NCBI GenBank assembly: GCA_907163375.1
Contig: CAJQUW010013611.1
Location: forward strand, 62,001 to 126,000
Source of the DNA: Prostheceraeus crozeri
Taxonomy: Eukaryota > Platyhelminthes > Polycladida > Euryleptidae
DNA: 64,000 nt
Direction of reading: 5' to 3'
The notes under the pieces: model-generated
Databases searched by the model: none
Seen by the model: only the letters and a program-made list of their open reading frames with translations
Told to the model about the DNA's origin: nothing
In this document: one piece after another, positions 10,953 through 22,754 of the stretch
How the letters are laid out: every line of letters starts with the position of its first letter
Position numbering within the stretch: position 1 is the stretch's first letter
Translations under genes and position numbers: made by a program

Positions 10953-11931
10953 TTTTGAAATCTATCTTCATGATGACGAAATCCAAGTCATTCCAGTGTT
11001 TCTCAACGACATGCCTGGTTCGATGGACTGCTTTTTCTGTTCCTCCAGAAATCGAAACGCCAAATTGATGAGGCGACAAATATTGTCTTGCAGTTTCCTT
11101 GAAGATGACACATAAACATTCACTTGCCAACCTTCTCAGTACGTTTCCAACTGCTATCGGTCGAATGTCACCCAGCAGTCCATTTGGCTTGTTGATGGCT
11201 GTTAGCGATGCACTTCCAAGATAAGGCATGACCGATTCCAGGACATTGCCAGCAATCATCAAGTTTATAAGAGATTTCAAAGCAGTCAGTAAGGGAGTCG
11301 GCAAAGCAGCTTCCATTGAATCGAGTAAATGCTAGATTCTCAAACCGGATGGTCCACATGCAGTGTCTTTGGGAAAAGAGCGAATTACAGCGGACAAATC
11401 AAATGTTTTGCTCAGAACAGGGCATGAATCGCAATTTTCAGAAGGCACTGTAGGAACAGAACAAGTTGGATGCTTCGCTTTAAGTGCATCCCACGTTTCA
11501 GAATTATTGGGGGCCAAACCGCTTGAAGTTAAAATCCGGCATGCCCTACCGTATTGACCCATCCTTGCATTGCTCAAAGCATCTTCAATCACGACATCTT
11601 TGATTTCAGCTTTCTCGTCACACTTAGCTCTTTTTGATCTCTTCTGTAACCGACGTTGCGACGTTTCTGCAGACTCAACAGCTTTTTCCCATAGCTGATT
11701 TGCTCCACCATCTTTCCATAATTGGCAAAATTTGTTAATATCTGGAAGACGATGTCGTTGTCCTGCTTGCTTCACAGAAGGAAGCACACATTTAGGGAGC
11801 ACGAATAGCCTTTTCCAACTGTCTTCAGAATTTTCTTTAATCACAAATTGTATCGTGGTTAACAAAACTTGCGCGAATGAATTCCGGGCACTGCACGGTA
11901 TTGCTTTCAAAGTTGGTCTTTTGAGAGACAT
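10918..11931 (-). pseudogene. LINE B linker and RT N-terminal part (motif A)
   Basis: Frame 11332-11931 holds a linker (KAIPCSARNSFAQVL, then SFPKDTACGPSGLRI, the RT-0 region). Frame 10918-11316 continues with IRPIAVGNVLRRLASECL and motif A MKIDFKNAFNSLK. The frame change at about 11325 separates the two, and another at about 10930-10950 separates motif A from motif B. Confidence 0.8.
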
Positions 11932-11997
11932 AATATTGTCCCATGAAGGAAGAGGAGGTTCTTCTTCTTTAAGTCGGGAATTCGTACAGTTCAGCTG

Positions 11998-12375
11998 CTA
12001 CTGCATTTGAATCGAAGATAGCGAGATGCATTTCTTGGAGTGACTGCTTTTACGTGTTACTGATATTAAGCGAAGACAAGAGCAAACATATTTCTGATTT
12101 TCTTCAAGCCAAGACTTTGGAATACAACCAGAAAACATGCCTTGCACGTGACGCTCCAAATGATTTATCAGCATTGTAGGTGCCGATCTGTGTTTACAGT
12201 CTTCTACTGGACATTCTAGACCAACGTGATTATGAGACGCCTTGTTGGCAACATTATTACGGTATGCTGTGGGCCTGCTTGGCACACTTGAACAGATGGT
12301 ATCAGTATTATTTGCAATTACATCATTAATAACTTTATCTAAATTGGAAGACTCCTCCGATATTCCATCTGCCAT
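11998..12375 (-). pseudogene. LINE B N-terminus with C2H2 zinc finger
   Basis: The ATG at 12375 starts MADGISEESSNLDKVINDVI. A C2H2 finger CPVEDCKHRSAPTMLINH..H follows, then a second cysteine cluster VCSCLRL. R2-superfamily LINEs use N-terminal C2H2 fingers to bind their target site. LINE A has a PHD-like finger in the same place, so the DNA-reading module differs between the two. Confidence 0.75.
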
Positions 12376-12582
12376 CGTAGCCTGCTAGGTATTTACTTTG
12401 CACATAGAAAGGACTCTCTAAATGTGCAAGGTAAAATAACAGTGCTCTATCATATAGATAATGCATGATTTTGCAAGGCTTTCTATGTCCACAGGTTAAT
12501 AAGTTCCACGAAGCAGGTAATTATATTCCTGGTTGGAAATTATTATCCTGGTGCAGACTTCTATGAAAAAAGTCATGCATTA

Positions 12583-12693
12583 TAACAGATAATGCATAGA
12601 TTTCTTCTGTCATTATTTGTCATAATAACCTCGAGCCTTTCGGTTCTCGGTAATTATAGCAATAATGACCACAAATCTATGCATTATCTATTA
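12583..12693. repeat. Small fold-back repeat (hairpin MITE)
   Basis: GATAATGCATAGATTT at the left recurs inverted at the right end, with GTCATTATT in both arms. The centre CTCGAGCCTTTCGGTTCTCGG-like core is itself nearly self-complementary. The whole 110 bp folds as one hairpin of about 85% pairing. The neighbouring 12405-12465 resembles 15428-15475 (R1 repeat). 12470-12580 holds nothing I recognise. Confidence 0.65.
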
Positions 12694-13366
12694 CTTAAAT
12701 GTCGAATGTTCAGGAATGATTTATTGGCCTAGTACATTCGCATGTATTGTCCTAGGCCAATACACGATTTTAACTTGGATATGACGCTTTTATAGAATAT
12801 GCCCTCACGAAAATCTCATGATGATGTCTCATGAAATTTCATGCGAATTTGGAACGCTTTCGCATAAAATGGCTCATTAAATTCCATGAGTTTCTCATAA
12901 AAATTTAATTAATAAATTAACTTTTTCTGCTACTGAATTTATTTTTCTAGCATTCAGTTTTTGAGGTTTTCTTAGTCTCTCCACGTTGCCCCTGAGCATT
13001 CTCACGCTATGTCCACAATGCTATTTCAGTATTCGCAATAATGAAAAAGTATAGTTCTTAGAATGCGATATTGAACTGTGATTGTGTATTTCTCTGTTTT
13101 TAACATCTTGCATTCAACATCTAATCGTAAAGTAAAATGATACATGCATTATTTCGGAAAGGCTGTTGCAGACCGCTATAATATATTCTATATTGTTGCT
13201 TTTATCATTAATAGACTAAACTCGGAGATTTCTGTCGATTGAGTAAGCTTTCATATGACTCTTTCCTTACGCGGCTAGTATGCATACCTTACTACTTATG
13301 AACTCATTTTCACAGAAACCTCATGAATGTTTATGATTTTCCCATGAGAACATCATGAGTTAAATA

Positions 13367-15162
13367 CAGGCTGTCCCATATGTCTCTACGAATTTCATTT
13401 TTATTTTACAAGAAAACTAATAATGATACAGACATGAATCAAGTTTTATTTTGAAAAGCAGACATGGGAGATTTGTTTGATATATGCCCGGCTGCTTAAA
13501 TGGTTTATTTTTTTAATTTTTATTTCTCCCAAAGTTATCATTGTTTTTTTAATAATAATTGTTTTTCTAACAATTTTTTAATATAATTGTTTTTTCCTTT
13601 CAAATCATATCCTGTATGAGAAACAAACATAATACCAACATGAATAAAGCTATATTTCAACACTTACGAGCAGTTTCAAGTAAGTTGATGACCTTTGTTC
13701 AATTTCAGTTGTTAAAGTTTGTCGGGCAAATAATCGATAACTCTTGCCAACATCTCTTGATCAATTGTCGAACACACATCAGTAATCCTTCCTTTTAATT
13801 CAACCAAACTTGTTATCTTCTTCTTGTATGCCTGATTCTTGACATGACCCCAAAACCAATAATCCAAGGGGGTGATGTCAGGAGAAGCGTGCTGGCCAGT
13901 GGAAATCAAAGTGACGACTTATGACTCGATCTCTGAAATTCTTTTGCAAAAACAATTCCACCTTTCTTCCAATATGCGGTGGCGCATCATCTTGTTGGAA
14001 TGCTGTCCGAGACATAATTCTTTTTGATTTCAAGAAGGGAATGCAGTGAGACTCCAACATTTCAAGATACGAAGCAGAAGTGACACTTCCATCGAAGAAA
14101 TAAGGCGGTATAACATATCGTCTGTTGAGACCTACCCAAGCGGTCAGCCTTGAACTGTGTAAAGGTTTGGGTATGCGAATTTGAGGATTGCTATCATCCC
14201 AAACAGCACCAGTCAACGAAGACGTTTCTCCGGAAAGATGAAAATGAGCTTCATCTGTAAACAAAATGTCACTAAAGTCACTTCCGAACTTTTCGATCAT
14301 TAAGTCGACAAATTCCAAGCGCTTCTGAAAATCAGATGGAAACAGTTCTTGAACAAATTGAGGACGGTAAGGTTTCAAATGCAAATCGTTTCTCATTATT
14401 CTGTGCACAGAGCTTTTGGAAATCTCGGATGCTTCAGCAACCTCGCGCTCAGAGCAGATTCCAAAATTGTTCTTTGATTTAAGTTCTTCCACTGCTCCAG
14501 AAACAGTCAAAGCACGATCACCACTTAATGAATGTCGCCCTAATTTGGGGAGGTCTTGAATTGTCGAAGAAGTTTCAAAGTGCTTGACGTGAATTCGAAT
14601 TCCGCCTTCAGTACAGGGAGGATGCCGTTCACCAGTTTCCTTCTTATACGCACGCAAGGTAGCAGTTGGAGAGCAACCAGATGAGTAATACAGTCGAATA
14701 ATGCGAGCGCGTACAGAGTTATCCATCTCATCAGAGCACAGTAAGAACCAGAATGAATCCAGTAGAAGAACAGTCATTTGAAAATTTTGTCGAGATTTTT
14801 CAAAATGAAGATATCGGACAATGACTCGACAGCTGAATAATAAGCTAATAAGCAGAAAACAACTTTCGAATGTTGTGTGATAGAAATTACCATAGATATT
14901 TCAGGCGTTGATCAATGAAGAACATCACTCGCATCACTCGATTGTATAACAATACAATCATTATTATTACAGAACCTATCGAAAAACAGTGATAACTTTG
15001 CCGCAATGAAAAAAAGAAAAATAAACCATTTAAGCAGCCGGGCATATATCAAACAAATCTCCCATGTCTGCTTTTCAAAATATAACTTGATTCATGTCTG
15101 TATCATTATTAGTTTTCTTGTAAAATAAAAATGAAATTCGTAGAGACATCTGGGACAGCCTG
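13367..15162 (-). mobile_element. mariner-type transposon with ~146-bp TIRs and TA duplication
   Basis: TA-flanked ends start CAGGCTGTCCC on both sides. The inverted repeats (13367-13512 and about 15017-15162) differ at only two positions that I can find, so the insertion is recent. The interior holds one transposase on the minus strand. It is inserted in the CATGA-rich element. Confidence 0.95.
13712..14726 (-). pseudogene. mariner transposase (DD41D spacing), single frameshift
   Basis: The likely start is MDNSVRARII at 14726; an upstream Met at 14777 is open but less conserved. An N-terminal HTH region (ARIIRLYYSSGCSPTATLRA) and a second HTH (EVAEASEISKSSVHRIMR) precede the DDE domain. Catalytic residues are in LFTDEAHFHL, FQQDDAPPHIG and, after a one-base insertion near 13890, SPDITPLDYWFWG. 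Counting 41 residues between the second and third Asp gives DD41D, the spacing reported for rosa-type mariners. Apart from this one frameshift the protein looks whole, in keeping with the near-identical TIRs. Confidence 0.85.
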
Positions 15163-15514
15163 TATTTTCTTATGAGAATATTATGAGACTCATCATAACC
15201 TCATAAGCTCTCATGAAAGTCTCATAAATCCGCATTGAATTTCATGAGTTCTCATGAAAGATTTTCGTGAAGGTGTGTGCAATGTCTGTGTGAGTACAAC
15301 ACATAGTTTTGAAAGTCTGACTATTAAACGGAAAAATGCCGTCATGAGACATTTAAATTTCATGATTATTATCATTCCTTGATTATTATCGTAGGGAACG
15401 AATACATTAATTAAATCTATGACTCGGACTTTCTGAATGTGTAAAGTTAAACATCAGTGCTTTATCACATACCTATTTCACGAACCGCACATATTAGTAT
15501 AATGTACACATCAA

Positions 15515-16443
15515 CACTAGAACAGCCGGCATGCAATTATACCTAGAAAAGCAGAGTGAGTCAATTGACTCAATCACACTAGATATCAGTTTATTTACGA
15601 GCAGTCACATCCATAGAAATTAACAATACCATACTATAATCTACTTCTATGGTCACATCAACTACGTCAGATTACAATATCGTAATCATAGCAACATTTT
15701 CCTAGGTCAATACCTTTATATCTAATGGCTATCGTCCATCAATATCATTGGCTGAATATGATGACAAAGCATGTTTCCCTGCGGGAAGTGATGTACTGCA
15801 TTCGTCAATTACTCATTAGTGAAGTTGCTAACTATGCATCGTCAGCGATTTCCTGCTGAACAAGCGCTTAGACGTATACTTGATCTGGAAAATAGTGAAG
15901 ATGAACGGAAGAAGAAAACGGGATCTTTGATATCACGTCGCAAATTCTTATTTGAGCTGTCCGCTCAGCTGCGACAAAGCGCGTAATCCAATGGACTAAA
16001 TACATCTGATGAAACATTGCCAAAATCTCGTAAGTTGTCGTCTAGACAAAATTCTTACCAGCTGTAGGAGAAATCGTGCATCTTCACTTTGTAGTACCTG
16101 CGATAGACCTTGTTGTGGGAAATGTATGGGAAATTTATGCGAGAAATGTTTTCAGTCATAATGTTTCTGAAAATTATATGTTTACGTTCAGCAACTTGTT
16201 TTCATTTTACATATAGAACGATTTGAGTCAATTGACTCAGTTCGGCTGTTCAAGGGGTAACTTAGAATAAATGTCCTGCTTTGCGAAGATAACAAAGCAA
16301 AAATTATTTGCGCTATCTTAAATTATACTACATCCCAAAAAAGTAAAAGTCACAAGATAGCTTGAAATTTGGTTGAGTACTTACCACTAAGTACTTATTA
16401 TAGAATAAATTTGAGTCAATTGACTCAGTCGGCTGTTCTAGTG
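15515..16443 (+). mobile_element. piggyBac-derived non-autonomous element
   Basis: The ends CACTAGAACAGCCG and CGGCTGTTCTAGTG are inverted repeats, with TCAA on the left and TTAA on the right. piggyBac inserts at TTAA, so the left copy carries one change. The palindrome GAGTCAATTGACTC occurs near the left end (about 15562) and twice near the right (about 16211 and 16411). The interior keeps remnants of a piggyBac transposase. Confidence 0.8.
15834..16161 (+). pseudogene. piggyBac transposase remnants: N-terminus fused to C-terminus
   Basis: 15834-15986 encodes MHRQRFPAEQALRRILDLEN followed by SRRKFLFELSAQL. The first half looks like a piggyBac N-terminus and the second like the segment after its catalytic domain. 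16063-16161 encodes a cysteine-rich end (C-x8-C-x2-C-x4-C, then CGKC, LCEKCF), the C-terminal zinc finger of piggyBac transposases. The DDD catalytic core is absent, so this is an internal-deletion derivative that would need a helper transposase. Confidence 0.7.
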
Positions 16444-16556
16444 TTAAATCAGTGTTATAGAAATATATGGATTTTCATAGAAATCGCTAGTTCTTAAGTT
16501 AATTAGAATGTATCCAGGAAAAGAAGATAAGGTACAGGGATGAGTGAAATAAATGC

Positions 16557-18239
16557 ATTTAATTTTGTATCGTCGTCAACATCAGATTTTGTAATGAGCT
16601 GATAATAAAAAACGAACCACCTAAATTGCGATGAAATTCAATCGATTCTCATCATGCCTTCCAATCGTGATGTTTTCCAGTCGCACAGAAACCTGCCATA
16701 CATCATTCGAGAGCTTGCATTCTCAGCTTTAAAATGAGCTATGATAGATTTGTATCCGTTATTGTAGTTGCTGAGCAGTGCTCAAAATACAAAAATCGCT
16801 CAACTTACAAATCTCAGTTTTTCAATAAGAATACATGAACGTGAATATGATAATGAATCAGGCACTGGGAGAACGAGCATTTTCTGAGCTCTATTTTGAT
16901 CCTGTACTGGTATTCAAAATCGGTGAATTAGGACAAAATTAATGATATTGTGAAGTTATCACAATATCATGACTAGAATCATGGAGCTTCCTGTGCCGTC
17001 GAACACTGAGTTAGGTTTTATGTGATCCCCGTCTCTTAGTGACCATGAGAAAGAAGCATCAAATGCAACTACTGTACCGGTGATTCCCAGAAATTAGTCC
17101 CATACTGTGTTCATTCAGCATCCAAACCACCACGCGTTGTCTGCAATAATTTTATCGGTAACACAGCAGGGAGAATGCTAGATCAGCCTTTCTTCTCCTA
17201 GTTATACCTTTCCTTAGAGGTCGCATACCTGGTAATTATTTTGTTATTCAATTTGGAAAAATCTAGGTTGTGGAAAATCGCACATTGTAATAAATGCCGC
17301 ACTTAAAAGTAGACATGATTGTACATAAACACCTTGGAGTTTATTGGAGAAAAAGTACACCAGCACATCGAAGTTACACCAAGGCAATCGACTATAGGAG
17401 TATTTGCAAAACACTATTATTTCTTCTGTGTGACCATGATGGTCATGCAGTCAATTCCTTTTTAATTTCTCCAAAACAATAAAAAATTGTACATCCTACA
17501 TGTACATGTATATCAACACGAGTTAATTTGATAAAATCGAAGCTGCTATAACATTGGGGCTTATTAATACTGAGCTGCTGCTATGCCTAATTTACTCTGT
17601 AGGAACTTCGTTTCTAAAAAATTGGTAACTTTCAAGTTTTTTTGATCCTTTGATCCTTTTCAGTCCAAGTTGATGAAAATCAAATCAATATTTTCAGGCA
17701 AAATACAACAACACAGGAATTTAGTGATTAAATGTTTTATTTTCTTTCTGTATGGCATAGAATGCATTGGTAATCAATCACATCGGGCAATGATACACAC
17801 AGTAATACAGATTTCACCTAAAGTCAGTAATCATGTCATCTTAATAATTATGATATATACAACGGCTGGACGAGAAGGAAATTCTGTCAATGCAAGTCAA
17901 TTCATCTTTCCGTGAAGAATAATCAACATTAGGTAGATGTAATAGGTGCACACACGCAGATTTGGACAAGGAGACAATGTTCGCAATTTAGTCACATATT
18001 AAGAAATTAAAGCTGTAGACTGCATTCTGTGTTGGAACCGGCCACGCCGCATTGTCGAACATTGACGACATTTATTCTAGAATCAATTGTCCTGTCAGTG
18101 AAGGGAATTGCAGCATTGTAAGATAATGTCAATATGCATGCATCATAATTTGCGGCCGATTCTTGAAAGTAATTAATTAATTTAACTAATTAATTCCGTT
18201 GACAGAGTCGCATGTTGCTAGGCATATGAAATTACTGAT
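16557..18239. other. Gap without recognised genes
   Basis: AT-rich sequence with only short frames (e.g. 17294-17482, 17670-17915) that show no family resemblance. I see no inverted ends or tandem structure. Confidence 0.5.
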
Positions 18240-18390
18240 AGTTGAAGTTTACAAAGCAGTTTAGGTAGTCATTTTTATAATATAATATATCTATCTATAG
18301 TCATATATAATTGTCATATATAATATAATTTTATATAATATATTCAATATATAATATATATTACATATTATAATATACTAATAGCCATTG
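18240..18390. repeat. AT-rich low-complexity (TATA/ATAT)
   Basis: Imperfect runs of TATAATATAT and CATATATAAT. Simple-sequence expansion; no element boundary. Confidence 0.8.
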
Positions 18391-18849
18391 TGATCTCATG
18401 AAGAATTTTTACAATTTTTTTGTTGGTTTTTCGCTTTCTAGGGTGAATGTTCAGACACAAAAATTTGGAAAGGCTTTCAATGATAAGTTTATGAAATAAG
18501 CATATTGCTGAGTTCTCGGTTGCTTTTGTTAGAGAATTCTGATTGTGCATGTAACTGAAATTGTTCTTCGCAATGCGCACTACGAAGTTTTCATGGTTGG
18601 CTTGATGGCAGCTCGATGATTATGATGCAGGCCACTGTTCTTTAGGCAATTATTTACTTATACATGTAGTTTCAAACTATGCTTTGTCTAGAATGAGGTT
18701 TTCAGAATCACATATTCTCCTTAAATGATTTCGGAAGAAATGTGTAGGCCCCTATTCCCAAGCTAATCGTAAAATTGTTCCATGTTTGAATGTTTTTAAA
18801 TGCCGCATCACTGCTCATTTTTTCCATGCGCGTATCAAATATATATCTT
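18391..18849. other. Gap without recognised genes
   Basis: AT-rich unique-looking sequence; a 70-codon minus frame at 18368-18580 has no family resemblance. Confidence 0.4.
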
Positions 18850-19050
18850 AATAAAGTCAAGGTCTATATAGAAAGGCCATAGATACAAGTATATTGCGGC
18901 TAATCACGTGTGAACCACGGTCGAGTCTATAAAACCTTGGTCCTATTACGTTGTTGAGCCTATAATGTATGCAGACAAGCCGCAAATTCCAACCAGGCCT
19001 ATTTAGAAGGGCTATACATGCATCGCAGACAATCACGGCGTTTGTTTCCA
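18850..19050 (-). repeat. Copy of the 23651 MITE family interior
   Basis: Read on the minus strand it encodes RLNNVIGPRFYRL, while 23706-23939 gives RLSNVIGPQFYAQ. The DNA also matches (e.g. CCTATTACGTTG vs CCTATCACATTG, and ATGCAGACAA in both). I infer a shared transposon interior. Whether the peptide similarity reflects coding is unknown. Confidence 0.55.
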
Positions 19051-19355
19051 AGGATAGACCTCTTTCCCACTGTCGTTGCTTACTTCATCAAAGAGAAAGC
19101 TTCAAGATCTGCAGAAATGGACCTACCGATTTTCATCCCCACCAGTAAAACTGCTGATTCAAATAAGGTAGTTGCGATATCGCAACAGAAGATGATGTTA
19201 CTGAAAATTGTTTCTCTTGAGGGAAGATTAAAAAAGCAAAAAGAAAAATACTTGGCAGAGGTGTCTGAGAGATGTCCTGATGAGTCTGATCCGTATTGGC
19301 TTTATTTGATTGCTTCCGTTGTCTGGTATCAAAACAGCTACAGAGTACGTCTTCT

Positions 19356-19714
19356 TTAGTGAAGCTGATCAGGTGGATGTGTGGAGTATGTCTTGAAGAC
19401 CTTCTGGCGCGCCTGAACCTGCAGTCGATTGATGAAGCCTTGCGTGTGTGCAGATTACGATGGTACAGCCATGTGGTAAGGAAAGATGAAAGTGATTGGG
19501 TGAAGAGAATATGGAAGATGAAGATCAACGGACCAACACCAAGAGGCCGCCCGAAGAAGACTTGGGAGGAAACTGTGTCCGCAGACTGTCGGCAATTGGG
19601 CCTCAAAGAAGCCGACGCCCTCGAACGAAACACCTGGAGGCATTCCATGAGGATCAATCGTCCAACCCAACGGAGATGGAGAAGAGGACGTTAAACGGAT
19701 AAAGTAAAGTAAAG
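19356..19714 (+). pseudogene. 5'-truncated LINE: RT C-terminus (RTE/CR1-like)
   Basis: The plus frame reads RLRWYSHVVRKDESDWVKR, then GRPKKTWEETVSADCRQLGL and ADALERNTWR. This is the typical C-terminus of RTE/CR1/Jockey-type reverse transcriptases (RLRWFGHV.R...RGRP..TW...D....L...DA.DR..WR). The frame stops at 19694 and is followed by a GATAAAGTAAAGTAAAGTAA tail, a short tandem 3' end as many such LINEs have. Everything 5' of about 19356 is missing, consistent with incomplete reverse transcription. Confidence 0.8.
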
Positions 19715-20040
19715 TAATATTGTTAGATATTGTTAAAGTCCTGTCTGCTGTTTAGGAAGTTTCATGAGATCTATATTTGAAACGTTTAACAGATTTATAT
19801 AGATGGATGGTATTAGAATCTTCTGTCTCATATTAACAACGTTTTTGTGAAAAACATTTCAGGCATTTTACTGATTTACATTGTTAGAGTCTTGTCTGCT
19901 GTCAAGAAAGTTTTCTAAAATTTCTTTGAACAAGTCTTACAGATTTAGATTGTCAGATGTTGTTAGAATCTTCTTCTGTGTTATTGAGAAAAATGTCGTC
20001 ACACATAAATGAAATTTTTGCAGATTTAGATTGTCAGAGT
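19715..20040 (+). repeat. Degenerate tandem repeat (~85-100 bp unit)
   Basis: The phrase ACAGATTTA.ATTGTTAGA and TTAGAATCTTGTCTGCTGT-like words recur about four times with drift (near 19725, 19790, 19875, 19945, 20025). It abuts the LINE tail and may have grown from the 3' end. Confidence 0.6.
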
Positions 20041-21792
20041 TGCATTCATATCATTATTCCCTAACACTAATGATTTGATCAAACTGTTTTTTAGTATGCC
20101 TAATACATACACATTTCTTAAGTTGAAATAAATTTTAATCAACTATAAGCTATTATTGGGGACGAGGATATTTCAGTGGTATACAACGCATTTTAAACAC
20201 TTATGACCAACAATGATTTTCTTCATGTGGGCTAAAAACATGAGATAAAACCGACCCGTGACTCAGAGTTAGATTTCACCATGCAGAATATTCAGAAATG
20301 AAATATTCTAGAATATTATGACATTTACTATTTTTTCGGTGAATCTGGGATTCAGTAATCTGAAGATGACTCATCAAATTAATGAATGGCTATTTTTTTA
20401 TAAATAGATCACCCCTGAAATCGCGATGAAAAATATCTTAGCTTACTTAATTTATATTATTAGCTTACTAGACTATATAAGCATCTCACGACCGCTTCTG
20501 TATTTGTGTAAGGAATGCTTGATTAGCCGATAAAGCGAGTAATTCGCTTATATCGACCTATGTTCGATTTGGACTCAAATATATTATTATATGTACATTG
20601 CATTGGGAAATTAAAAGCACTATTCACAGCTGACGACTTAATCAGCATAATTGCTGAATAGAGCCTGCCCACCTTTTTTTCAGTCGAGCGTTCCATTGAT
20701 ATCAGCCTATCTGCTCGTCTTTACAGAGTCACTGACCTCTCCTCTCAAAGATGCTCACAGTACCGCCATCCAGGGCTCCCTGCTTGCAGCTGTACGTTTT
20801 AATAGACGCTGGAAATACAATGAATCTGTAGACATGATGTCTGAGAATTAGCTGCTGTACCCACTTTAGAGCTAAATTGTTACTGACATTCTCTAAGTTA
20901 ATCGGAGGATGATTTCGTGTGATTAGTGACGTCATCTTATGACGACTGAAGAGTGTGTATCCCGGTAATTGCTTGGTCAGTCTTCCCTGCAATCGTGGTT
21001 CATCACATGAAATGCAGTCAAATCTTGCCAAGTCGAATATCTATTAATTTGGATTATCCCTATTTAGTATGTGACAGTCGCGGAAAATTATCACAGACGC
21101 ACTGAGCGACTTTAACCAACATGTTCCATTGTAGATAGCAGACCACCCACATCGTCAAAACCTCTCAGTTTTCGGAAACAAGAAACTACAGATCAGGGGA
21201 AAACAAGAAGAGTATTTCACGACTTTTTCCAGGAAGAAGGTAAGACACTGAAACCGAATTATTCTTCAAACTGGAATTATTGCCGCAGCACCAACGAGTA
21301 TATTTTTGTTTCAGAGGTCGCTGTCCAGGTGTCATATCCTCTACAGGCTGGTATGCATATATTTCTTTTGACAAGAATTATGCTCGAATGACTTTTTTGA
21401 AAAATGAAATTTATATCATCTTAGGGAGCAGAGGGATGTCCACAGAACCAAATACAAACTGATACCAAATTCATCAGTGATAGTAGGCCTATTCCCTAAC
21501 ACTTTAGAAATGCTATCTGGAATTTGAAATAGCACTTTTTATATTAGCTAGGAAATGGTCATGCATCGTTTTGCACAAGTAGAAAATGTCCCTTTATACA
21601 CAATCCTTCATTCAGAATAACTTTCAATTTAATTCATCGGCTTGGAACATGAGTGCATTATGTGAACCTATTAATTTACCATGGACATCAAATCAAGGCA
21701 AATAATTTGAATAGTTAAAGCACTTCTCACTGAACATTTTCGTAGTTATGTCAGAGATAATATATGTGTACGAAAATGACTTAGGGTATTAA
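20041..21792. other. Gap without recognised genes
   Basis: Short frames only (e.g. 20651-20851, 20729-21031); none resembles a family I know. No clear repeats. Confidence 0.4.
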
Positions 21793-22754
21793 CCCTTGGG
21801 CCTTATTGAACACTGGGGTGTTTTTCCGGACGTGAACCACAGGGGGGATTTCGTCCCCTTGCTGATCTCCCAAACTATTGCACCAATTATGAATAGCACA
21901 CACCAATCGAATAGGCATTGAAAGGGGATTCAGAAAATAATATCAGTTTTATTTGTAAGGTCAACCTTGGGCTGAGGTGAAGGTCAAAGGTCAAAAACCG
22001 CCAATTTTTGAAAAATTTCCATTAGATCACTATTTGAAATGGAAAATGACAACAAAAACTAATAAACCATACACTAATCGAAAGATCTGGCAGAGGTGGT
22101 TAATAAAACAATGATAATTGATCGCTCTGAGATTGCATCATTCTATTAGACGAGGTCAAAGGTCAAATAATTCAAACTTTTATTTCAAAGCAAATATCAC
22201 TAAAATCGCACATTTTAGTATTTAGTTTCTGCAGCTGAAGAAACAGCGTAGTTCGGTGACTTTTATCGAGACACTGAGGCTAGAAGCAACATGATTCTAA
22301 AAAATTCAATAATTACTGATCAGATGCAGAACAAAGAAAGTCGAAAATAACAAAAAAATATATTTGAAATTTGAATTTTTTTTAAAAAAATAATCATACA
22401 AAATTAACAGATATTTCAAATTCTAAGATTCTGCATTTAAGAATATCTGCATATTAATAGGAAGAATCCTTTATGTATATCTCATCTTATTTGATCAAGA
22501 ATTGATGTCGCAATATGCATTAGAAGTGAATATACGTGTATACCGAAATCATCAAAATATTCCAAACATTCAAATTGTGAAATAGCTATCACGCCAAAAG
22601 TATTATGCCAAATTTGCTATCCTTCGGTGAAACGTTGCATAATACGGAGAAAGTAAACTGCTAGAAATCTGGTGGCTATAGCTTGCTTGCTTTGAACGAT
22701 ATTCAAAAATTCGCCAGTAGGGCGAAAAACGCATCTCCACCCAAGGGGTGAGGG
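21793..22754. mobile_element. TTAA-flanked non-autonomous element (piggyBac-like MITE)
   Basis: TTAA at 21789-21792 and 22755-22758 flank a 962-bp segment whose ends read CCCTTGGG... and, inverted, CCCTCACCCCTTGGG. TTAA duplication with CCCT ends suits piggyBac. No ORF. AGGTCAAAGGTCA occurs twice (near 21978 and 22153). The inverted ends match only in part, so the call is moderate. Confidence 0.5.

Larger units (their letters stand above)
9181..12375 (-). mobile_element. LINE B: second RLE-type non-LTR retrotransposon
   Basis: This minus-strand element is distinct from LINE A but has the same plan: N-terminal C2H2 zinc finger (11998-12375), linker, reverse transcriptase (9933-11316), zinc knuckle and restriction-like endonuclease (9181-9894). 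At 3.2 kb it is close to the full coding length of an R2/NeSL/Utopia-type LINE. About five frame breaks or stops show it is dead. It lies tandem with LINE A in the same orientation, 500 bp apart, with no shared target duplication seen. Confidence 0.85.
12803..15274. mobile_element. CATGA-rich inverted-repeat element, interrupted by the mariner
   Basis: The left end CCTCACGAAAATCTCATGA and the right end, read inverted, CCTTCACGAAAATCTTTCAT define outer inverted repeats of about 50 bp. Many TCATGA/CTCATAA words fill both flanks. Without the mariner the element is about 670 bp with no ORF, so it looks like a non-autonomous DNA transposon. Its target duplication was not resolved. Confidence 0.6.
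15395..16556 (+). repeat. Dispersed repeat R1, interrupted by a piggyBac MITE
   Basis: 15395-15514 plus 16437-16556 resembles the inverse of 8890-9100 and, in part, 2335-2400 and 12405-12465. The piggyBac derivative sits inside it. No ORF; its class is unknown. It is old, at about 75-85% similarity between copies. Confidence 0.5.
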
